A stretch of DNA of 37,999 nucleotides, from NCBI GenBank assembly GCA_016286145.1, contig JAEESD010000005.1:1-37999 (forward strand), read 5' to 3'. The notes under the pieces are model-generated. The model was not told where the DNA came from and ran no database searches. It saw only the letters and a program-made list of their open reading frames with translations. Position numbers and translations under genes: made by a program. Of this stretch, positions 28,402 to 34,508 are shown piece after piece. Positions within the stretch are counted from its first letter, which is position 1. Each line of letters opens with the position of its first letter. Origin of the DNA: Bacteroidales bacterium (lineage in GTDB: Bacteria > Bacteroidota > Bacteroidia > Bacteroidales > UBA932).

Positions 28402-29601
28402 ATGCAGATCTCTCAAAGAGCGAACAACATGCCGAGTTCCCCTATCAGGAAGCTCGCAAAATACGCCGATGCCGCCAAGCGTAACGGAATCCACGTCTAC
28501 CATCTCAACATCGGACAGCCTGATATCAAGACACCCGAATGTGCTCTGGACGCCGTAAGACATCTGGACCGTTCGATCCTTGAGTACAGCCCTTCTCAGG
28601 GTTACAAGGCCCTCAGGACCAAGATGGTCAGCTACTACGCCAACTACGGGATCGACCTCAGCCCGGACGAGATCATCATTACTTCCGGAGGCTCCGAGGC
28701 GGTAATGTTCGCATATATGGCCTGCCTCAATCCCGGCGACGAGATTATCGTTACGGATCCTTCGTATGCCAACTATATGGCATTCGCTATCAGCTGCGGC
28801 GCCGTAGTAAAATCCGTCAAGACCTCTATCGAAGACGGCTTCAAGCTTCCTCCGATGGAGAAGTTCGAGGAGCAGATTACCGAGAGGACAAAGGCTATCC
28901 TTATCTGCAACCCCAACAACCCTACGGGCTACCTGTACAGCAAGAAGGAAATGATGCGCCTTCGCGACCTGGTAAAGAAATACAATCTGTATTTGTTCAG
29001 CGACGAAGTCTACCGCGAGTTTATCTACACTAAGGCTCCGTATATCAGCGCCTGTCACCTCGAGGGTATCGAGGAGAATGTAGTCCTGATCGATTCGGTC
29101 AGCAAGCGCTACAGCGAGTGTGGAATCAGGATTGGCGCCCTCATTACCAAGAACAAGGCGGTCCGCGAGGCCGTGATGAAGTTCTGCCAGGCCCGTCTAA
29201 GCCCGCCCCTAGTAGGTCAGATAATAGCCGAGGCCAGTCTGTCTACTCCTCAGGAGTATATGGACGAAGTCTACGACGAGTACCTCAGCCGCCGCAACTT
29301 CCTTATCAACGGACTGAACAAGATCCCCGGAGTCTATTCTCCCACCCCTATGGGAGCCTTCTATACGATGGTCCAGCTCCCGGTAGACGATGCAGAGAAG
29401 TTCTGCATCTGGTGTCTAACCGATTTCAGCTACGAAGGACAGACCGTAATGATGGCCCCGGGTTCAGGCTTCTACACCGATCCCGAAGAAGGCCGCAATC
29501 AGGTCCGTATGGCTTATGTGCTGAATAAAGATGACCTCGGCAAAGCGCTTGTAGTGCTCTCCAAGGCCCTCGAAGCCTACAACAGCCGCGAGGCTGAGTA
29601 G
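28402..29601 (+). CDS. Pyridoxal-phosphate aminotransferase (class I/II)
   Basis: 399 aa; NIGQPDIKTPE, TSGGSEAVMFAYMA, NPNNPTGYLYSKKEM, SDEVYREFIY, DSVSKRYSECGIRIGAL (PLP lysine). Confidence 0.93.
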   Translation: MQISQRANNMPSSPIRKLAKYADAAKRNGIHVYHLNIGQPDIKTPECALDAVRHLDRSILEYSPSQGYKALRTKMVSYYANYGIDLSPDEIIITSGGSEAVMFAYMACLNPGDEIIVTDPSYANYMAFAISCGAVVKSVKTSIEDGFKLPPMEKFEEQITERTKAILICNPNNPTGYLYSKKEMMRLRDLVKKYNLYLFSDEVYREFIYTKAPYISACHLEGIEENVVLIDSVSKRYSECGIRIGALITKNKAVREAVMKFCQARLSPPLVGQIIAEASLSTPQEYMDEVYDEYLSRRNFLINGLNKIPGVYSPTPMGAFYTMVQLPVDDAEKFCIWCLTDFSYEGQTVMMAPGSGFYTDPEEGRNQVRMAYVLNKDDLGKALVVLSKALEAYNSREAE

Positions 29602-30248
29602 CTGAGAATATCTACGTCCACTGTCTCAAGCAGAGGACTCTTAGACATATCCTGAGGATTTGTTCCGGGAACCCCCTGAGGAACATCCATCCCGAGAAGA
29701 GCGAAAAGTTGGGTCCAATAGACCGGTATTTCGCCCTTTTCGTTTTTCCAGTTCATAGGTTTCTCTTCGAACAGGAACTCGTTCTGCGGACCGAGATAAC
29801 TATCGCGCACGAGTTCCGAGCAGTACATAGCGCCGTTGTCCGGCAGGAAACGCATATCATAGGGCTGGCCGCAGAACTTTTTTGCATTTTCTATCCATTG
29901 CCCTGCCAACTTGTTGTTTTTCAGCCTTTTGACGATATAGACGGGCTGCGAGCCGTCTTTCAGGGTAAACTGCTTGATAGTGCTGTCCAGCGGATGGCGG
30001 TCGGTCCCATACTTGAGGGTAGCATCGATTACGTACGGGCGGTCTTCTGCCATCTCGATTATAGCGACGTGGATGAGGTTGAGCCCGCCCCCTCCGGTCG
30101 CGGCAGAGATTGCCCCGTCCATACTCTCTTCGCTTATCGAATAATCCTGGGGTATCCCCATGAACACTAGATCACCGGTCTGGAGACCCTTCGGGGTGCA
30201 AGATAGAGCGATGAGCGCAATGCCCATCATCATCAAAAATCGTTTCAT
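29577..30248 (-). CDS. YiiX-like NlpC/P60-superfamily cysteine hydrolase lipoprotein
   Basis: Start at ATG 30248: MKRFLMMMGIALIALSC lipobox; GDLVFMG, LIHVAIIE (His) and MYCSELVRDSYLG (Cys). Confidence 0.78.
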   Translation of the reverse strand: MKRFLMMMGIALIALSCTPKGLQTGDLVFMGIPQDYSISEESMDGAISAATGGGGLNLIHVAIIEMAEDRPYVIDATLKYGTDRHPLDSTIKQFTLKDGSQPVYIVKRLKNNKLAGQWIENAKKFCGQPYDMRFLPDNGAMYCSELVRDSYLGPQNEFLFEEKPMNWKNEKGEIPVYWTQLFALLGMDVPQGVPGTNPQDMSKSPLLETVDVDILSYSASRLL

Positions 30249-30267
30249 ACCGTAAAGATACGAACAA

Positions 30268-31188
30268 TTATCCCTTTGCCTTCGCCATCCTTTCAATTTT
30301 TTCAACATCCAACCCAAATACTCTGGCCAATTGTTTCGGGGTGGTTTTCCGCGTATGATCTATGTAGGGAATCAGCCTGCTTTTCTGTTCTACACTTAGT
30401 TCGTCCAGACATTTTTTAAACCATCGTTCCGAAACTTCGTTTACCGATTTGTACAATTCAGTATCGGAGACCATCACGTAAGGCCGTTCTTCGAGACTGT
30501 AATGCATTTCCGCCACATTGACTGCGCCTATAGTTCTCAGAAAAAACGCCTGGTCGTTCTCAAACGCCTGCTCCAGATAGGTGTGATCGCAGAAACTCTC
30601 GGGTATAAGACAACCCTCAGAGTCGATGAGCCAAGGTACGCGGTCCAGCTTTTCGCCGGTGTGCATAATTCGCTCTATTTCTCTGGATTTTAGAAGGCTT
30701 ACTCGTTTTGCATCGAGGGATCCTTTTTCGCCAGTCTGAAAGGCAGCCTGGTAGCCAGACCACTTGTATTCGTTAACGTTGCATCCATTATCCAAGGCAT
30801 TCCTAGGAATATACGCCAAGACATTTCTAACGTACCAATCAGTGTCCAGATAAAGGGCCTTGGTTTCTGTCCCTTCAAGAGTATTTCTTTCACCATACCT
30901 TCTACTAAACCACATAGAATATACCTTCTTGATATCCTGTGCATAGGCCTCGGCATCGGAATGTGTAGTTGCCAATATCGCGACGTGGCAGTGATTGGAG
31001 ACAGCAGCATAGATGATAACAATCACGTTGCACCTCCAAGCTGATACACAGATAACTTTAACCATGGTGTCATAATCGCGATCATCTCGGCATAAGACGA
31101 CAGTCTCCAATCCTTTTATACAAACGTGAAACGGGTAGACAGTACAGACATTACCGTCCGGCAATGCCCTAATAACTGTGCGACGCAT
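30268..31188 (-). CDS. REP-associated tyrosine transposase (RAYT), Y1/IS200-like HUH domain with C-terminal HTH
   Basis: 306 aa; YPFHVCIKGLETVVLCRDDRDYDTMVKVI, HUH motif NHCHVAI, WYVRNVLAYIPRNAL around the candidate tyrosine, C-terminal KTTPKQLARVFGLDVEKIERM helix-turn-helix-like. Confidence 0.85.
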   Translation of the reverse strand: MRRTVIRALPDGNVCTVYPFHVCIKGLETVVLCRDDRDYDTMVKVICVSAWRCNVIVIIYAAVSNHCHVAILATTHSDAEAYAQDIKKVYSMWFSRRYGERNTLEGTETKALYLDTDWYVRNVLAYIPRNALDNGCNVNEYKWSGYQAAFQTGEKGSLDAKRVSLLKSREIERIMHTGEKLDRVPWLIDSEGCLIPESFCDHTYLEQAFENDQAFFLRTIGAVNVAEMHYSLEERPYVMVSDTELYKSVNEVSERWFKKCLDELSVEQKSRLIPYIDHTRKTTPKQLARVFGLDVEKIERMAKAKG

Positions 31189-31190
31189 AA

Positions 31191-31541
31191 TTAACTGCGC
31201 ATTTTCGGTGGTTGAACTCCGGGAGCAAAGGTCATTACTTTGATTCCACGGCGTTCCATTTCCTTTTGTGCATCCATAAGGGCACGGGCCAGATGTTTAG
31301 AGTCCAGTTCGAGCACCTTCAGCATTTCTTTTCTGTTCACGCAGACGGACAAATCGGCAATGGCCAGCGCACGTATCATTGCCAATACCTCTTTTTCGTT
31401 CCCTCCCCAAAGTGTTGTCACCATTGCCAAAGCGATGGAAGTAAGAAGGGTGGTTGCTTCTAAATCCGACCCTAATTTGATGTCTGTGTTGAAACGGATG
31501 TCGCGGTCTCCATATTGGAGCACTTCTAAGATCTTTTTCAT
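31191..31541 (-). CDS. Small conserved hypothetical protein co-transcribed with the RAYT
   Basis: 116 aa MKKILEVLQYGDRDIRFNTDIKLGSD...LWGGNEKEVLAMIRALAIADLSVCVNRKEML; 2-nt gap to the RAYT; own -7 element upstream. Confidence 0.7.
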   Translation of the reverse strand: MKKILEVLQYGDRDIRFNTDIKLGSDLEATTLLTSIALAMVTTLWGGNEKEVLAMIRALAIADLSVCVNRKEMLKVLELDSKHLARALMDAQKEMERRGIKVMTFAPGVQPPKMRS

Positions 31542-31573
31542 AGTAAATAAAGTTTGGATTAATAATTATGCAG

Positions 31574-31581
31574 CAAAAGTA
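31574..31581 (-). promoter_or_regulatory. Putative -7 element TACTTTTG for the small ORF + RAYT operon
   Basis: CAAAAGTA on the plus strand, 32 nt upstream of ATG 31541. Confidence 0.5.
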
Positions 31582-31601
31582 TGAAAAGAGTTCTCTTGAA
31601 A

Positions 31602-31613
31602 CAAGAATTCTTG
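31602..31613. promoter_or_regulatory. 12-bp perfect palindrome CAAGAATTCTTG, possible operator
   Basis: Exact palindrome about 20 nt upstream of the -7 element at 31574-31581. Confidence 0.4.
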
Positions 31614-31631
31614 CCGTTATTTTCTGCTTTT

Positions 31632-31787
31632 TGCGGAAGGTCCCTTTTTGAGAGCGGGACCTTCCGCAGAGGAAATGCTTCAGAGATAGTCCTACGACAA
31701 AATGCTTGCGGAAGGTCCCCGGTAAAAATGGAGACCTTCCGCAAACGATAGCGGGACCTTCCGCAAATGGAGGTAAGACCTTCCGCA
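31632..31787. repeat. REP-like repeat cluster: six copies of TGCGGAAGGTCCC in both orientations
   Basis: Plus orientation at 31632-31644 and 31707-31719; minus orientation at 31656-31668, 31731-31743 (1 mismatch), 31753-31765 and 31775-31787 (2 mismatches). Confidence 0.95.
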
Positions 31788-31806
31788 AAACGGGCTGGAA
31801 AAGTAG

Positions 31807-32934
31807 CTACCTTCCCTTATACATATCTTCGTAGTACTTCTGGTAGTCGCCGGAAGTAACGTTGTCCATCCACTCCTGGTTGTCCAGATACCAGCGGACC
31901 GTCTTCTCGATACCTTCCTCGAACTGGAGGGAAGGCTCCCAACCGAGTTCGCGCTGAAGTTTCGAAGAATCGATGGCGTAACGAAGGTCGTGTCCTGCAC
32001 GGTCCGTAACGTAGGTGATGAGGTCCATATCGGCACCCTCGGGACGTCCGAGCAGACGGTCTACAGTGTTGATGAGGACCTTGATGATGTCTATGTTCTT
32101 CCACTCGTTGAAGCCGCCGATGTTGTAGGTCTCGGCTATCTTTCCCTGGTGGAAAATCACATCGATGGCGCGGGCGTGGTCGACTACATAGAGCCAGTCG
32201 CGGACATTTTCTCCCTTACCGTAGACAGGGAGGGGCTTACGATGACGGATGTTGTTGATAAACAGAGGGATGAGTTTCTCCGGGAACTGATAGGGGCCGT
32301 AGTTGTTCGAGCAGTTGGTCACGATAGTCGGCAGGCCGAAAGTATCGTGGAACGCGCGGACGAAGTGATCGGAAGAAGCCTTGGCAGCCGAATACGGGCT
32401 GTGGGGCTGGTACTTCAGATCTTCAGTGAAGAACTTCTCGCCGTATGCGAGGTGATGCTCTCCGCTGGAGGCCTTTGTAGTAAACGGGGGCTCGATACCC
32501 TCGGGGTGAGTCATCTCAAGAGCGCCGTAAACCTCGTCTGTACTGATGTGGTAGAAGCGCTTCCCTTCCCAGTTGCCGTCCCAGCAGGCTTTCGCGGCCT
32601 GAAGCAGCGACAGGGTTCCCATCACGTTTGTCTGAGCAAAGGTGAAAGGGTCCTTGATGGAGCGGTCGACGTGGGACTCGGCGGCGAGGTGGATGATGCC
32701 GTCTACATTTTCGGAACGCATCAGATTCAGGACACCCTCGAAATCGCAGATGTCCATCTTCACAAACTTGTAGTTAGGCCTGTCCTCGATATCTTTCAGG
32801 TTAGCGAGATTACCGGCGTAGGTAAGCTTGTCGAGATTGATGATTTTATAGTCCGGGTATTTAGTTACGAACAGACGGACTACATGAGAGCCGATGAAGC
32901 CGGCGCCTCCGGTGATGAGTATGACTCTTTTCAT
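31807..32934 (-). CDS. rfbB: dTDP-glucose 4,6-dehydratase
   Basis: 375 aa; TGGAGFIGSHVVRLF, HLAAESHVDRSI, HISTDEVYG, YSAAKASSDHFVRAFHDTFGLP, NCSNNYGPYQFPEKLIPL. Confidence 0.96.
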   Translation of the reverse strand: MKRVILITGGAGFIGSHVVRLFVTKYPDYKIINLDKLTYAGNLANLKDIEDRPNYKFVKMDICDFEGVLNLMRSENVDGIIHLAAESHVDRSIKDPFTFAQTNVMGTLSLLQAAKACWDGNWEGKRFYHISTDEVYGALEMTHPEGIEPPFTTKASSGEHHLAYGEKFFTEDLKYQPHSPYSAAKASSDHFVRAFHDTFGLPTIVTNCSNNYGPYQFPEKLIPLFINNIRHRKPLPVYGKGENVRDWLYVVDHARAIDVIFHQGKIAETYNIGGFNEWKNIDIIKVLINTVDRLLGRPEGADMDLITYVTDRAGHDLRYAIDSSKLQRELGWEPSLQFEEGIEKTVRWYLDNQEWMDNVTSGDYQKYYEDMYKGR

Positions 32935-32958
32935 AGGATATCAAAAAAGGAAACCGGC

Positions 32959-33711
32959 CTATTCCTCAGCCGGTTTCATTGTGGTGTAAACGTTGGTGAC
33001 GTCTTCATCGTCTTCCAACAGGCCCGTAAGTTTATCGAGGGTCGCGCGCTGCTCGGGGGTAACGTCCTTCAGATCTACGTTAGGGATCTGTTCGAAGCCT
33101 CCGGAGATAAGCTCGAAGCCGTTCTCCTCGATGTACTTCTGGATTGAACCATAGGCGGTAGGCTCGCCGTAGATGCAGATGACCTTTGTTTCGTTGTCGT
33201 CTTTATCTACCTCGACCTGCTCGAAGAGTTCCTCGACTCCGAAGTCGATGAGCTCGAGCTCGAGTTCTTCCAGATCGATACCTTCTTTTTCCTTGACACG
33301 GAAGGTACACTTCCTGTCAAACATAAAGGCAACGCTGCCGTTTGTTCCAAGGGAACCGCCGCATTTGTTGAAGTAGCTGCGGACATTGGCAACAGTACGG
33401 GTATTGTTGTCTGTAGCTGTCTCTACCAGATAGGCGATGCCGAAAGGACCGAAGCCTTCGTAGACGACTTCCTTGAAGTCTCCCTGCTTGCTTTCGGTTG
33501 CTTTCTTGATAGCGCGCTCGATGTTCTCCTTAGGCATCTGCTCTGCGCGAGCCTCGGCCATCAGAGCACGGAGACGCGGGTTACCGGTGACATCCGGACC
33601 GCCCTGCTTTACGGCGATGGTGATTTCCTTTCCGAGTTTTGTGAAGGTACGGGCCATATGACCCCACCTTTTCAACTTACGTTCCTTACGGAATTCAAAC
33701 GCTCTTCCCAT
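32959..33711 (-). CDS. YebC/PmpR family transcriptional regulator
   Basis: 250 aa; MARTFTKLGKEITIAVKQGGPDVTGNPRLRALMAEARAEQMPKENIERAIKKA; YEGFGPFGIAYLVE. Confidence 0.95.
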   Translation of the reverse strand: MGRAFEFRKERKLKRWGHMARTFTKLGKEITIAVKQGGPDVTGNPRLRALMAEARAEQMPKENIERAIKKATESKQGDFKEVVYEGFGPFGIAYLVETATDNNTRTVANVRSYFNKCGGSLGTNGSVAFMFDRKCTFRVKEKEGIDLEELELELIDFGVEELFEQVEVDKDDNETKVICIYGEPTAYGSIQKYIEENGFELISGGFEQIPNVDLKDVTPEQRATLDKLTGLLEDDEDVTNVYTTMKPAEE

Positions 33712-33720
33712 AGTCAGGAT

Positions 33721-34392
33721 TTATTTTGCGAGGTTGATGTACTTGTCGATCTCATATCCCTCGATGCTCTGAGGATACTTCTCCTTTACGATCTCGAAGG
33801 TCTTGATGGCCTTCTCGTTGTCTCCGAGCTGAATGTAGACCTGGCCGGCCTTTACGAGGTATTCTGCAGCGAACATATTGTCTGCTTCTGCGGCGGCTTT
33901 CTCGTAGAGTTTTACAGCCTTATTGTAGTCCTCGAGAGCTACATAGCAGTCTCCCTGAAGGGCGAGTCCGCGGGCGGCGAGGATGGGATCCTTACCCTTG
34001 TACTTCTTAAGATTCTCCAGAGCGTCTTCCCAGTTACCGAGCTGAGCGTTGCAGATACCGGCATAGAGATAGACTGCCTTTCCGGCCTTTGCGCCGTATT
34101 CGTCGATGATCTGAGCAAATCCGAGTACGTTTCCGTCTCCGTTAAGAGCAAGCTCGAATTCTCCCTGCTGGAAGTTGAGCTCTGCAGGGAAAGCTGCCTC
34201 CTGAGCTTCCTTAGCCTGAGGGGCATAGATAAACTTGCTGTAACCGAGGATAGCGAGACCCACTACGAGGATGCAGATGATCACTCCCCAGATAGTCTTT
34301 TTGTGTTCGTTGTAAAACTGCTCAGCGCCGGAGATAGTTGCAGCCATCTCCTCGTTCTGGAGTTTCTCTTCTTTCTTGATTTTAGTTGCCAT
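33721..34392 (-). CDS. Membrane-anchored tetratricopeptide-repeat protein
   Basis: 223 aa; N-terminal TM segment (TIWGVIICILVVGLAILGY), then TPR-like repeats. Confidence 0.78.
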   Translation of the reverse strand: MATKIKKEEKLQNEEMAATISGAEQFYNEHKKTIWGVIICILVVGLAILGYSKFIYAPQAKEAQEAAFPAELNFQQGEFELALNGDGNVLGFAQIIDEYGAKAGKAVYLYAGICNAQLGNWEDALENLKKYKGKDPILAARGLALQGDCYVALEDYNKAVKLYEKAAAEADNMFAAEYLVKAGQVYIQLGDNEKAIKTFEIVKEKYPQSIEGYEIDKYINLAK

Positions 34393-34425
34393 ATTGATGT
34401 TGATTAATTTTCGTTATTGAGCCGA

Positions 34426-34433
34426 CAAAAATA
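34426..34433 (-). promoter_or_regulatory. Putative -7 element TATTTTTG for the TPR-yebC-rfbB genes
   Basis: CAAAAATA on the plus strand, 33 nt upstream of ATG 34392. Confidence 0.5.
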
Positions 34434-34472
34434 CGGATTTCTCGGAAATTTTGCAATACGGACACAATTTGG

Positions 34473-34480
34473 TATATTTG
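34473..34480 (+). promoter_or_regulatory. Putative -7 element TATATTTG with upstream TTTTG at 19-nt spacing, Tricorn-like gene
   Basis: TTTTGcaatacggacacaatttggTATATTTG fits the Bacteroidetes -33/-7 layout. Confidence 0.65.
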
Positions 34481-34508
34481 TAGGTTAGGAAATAAAATCA
34501 AACCAGAT

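Noticed and set aside
28396-29058. 220-aa minus-strand ORF
   Set aside because: Antisense to the aminotransferase gene; no recognisable domain.
30268-31541. Active IS200/IS605 insertion sequence
   Set aside because: The ORF has the longer RAYT-type architecture with an HTH tail, has no TnpB/IscB partner, and I saw no IS boundary hairpins flanking both ends.
31632-31787. CRISPR array
   Set aside because: Repeats are short (11-13 bp), in both orientations, with 9-11-nt gaps for the phased copies and no cas genes; fits REP-like palindromes instead.
31297-31788. 163-aa minus-strand ORF covering the repeat region
   Set aside because: The N-terminal part is the REP-like repeats translated (RKVLPPFAEG...CGRSPFLPGTFRK) and the rest is out of frame with the real 116-aa ORF.
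31990-33147. 385-aa plus-strand ORF
   Set aside because: Antisense to rfbB and yebC, both unambiguous; no domain recognised.
18248-34392. Capsular polysaccharide locus (UpxY-like gene plus rfbB)
   Set aside because: The two genes are about 13 kb apart with unrelated housekeeping genes between and no glycosyltransferases, flippase or polymerase.
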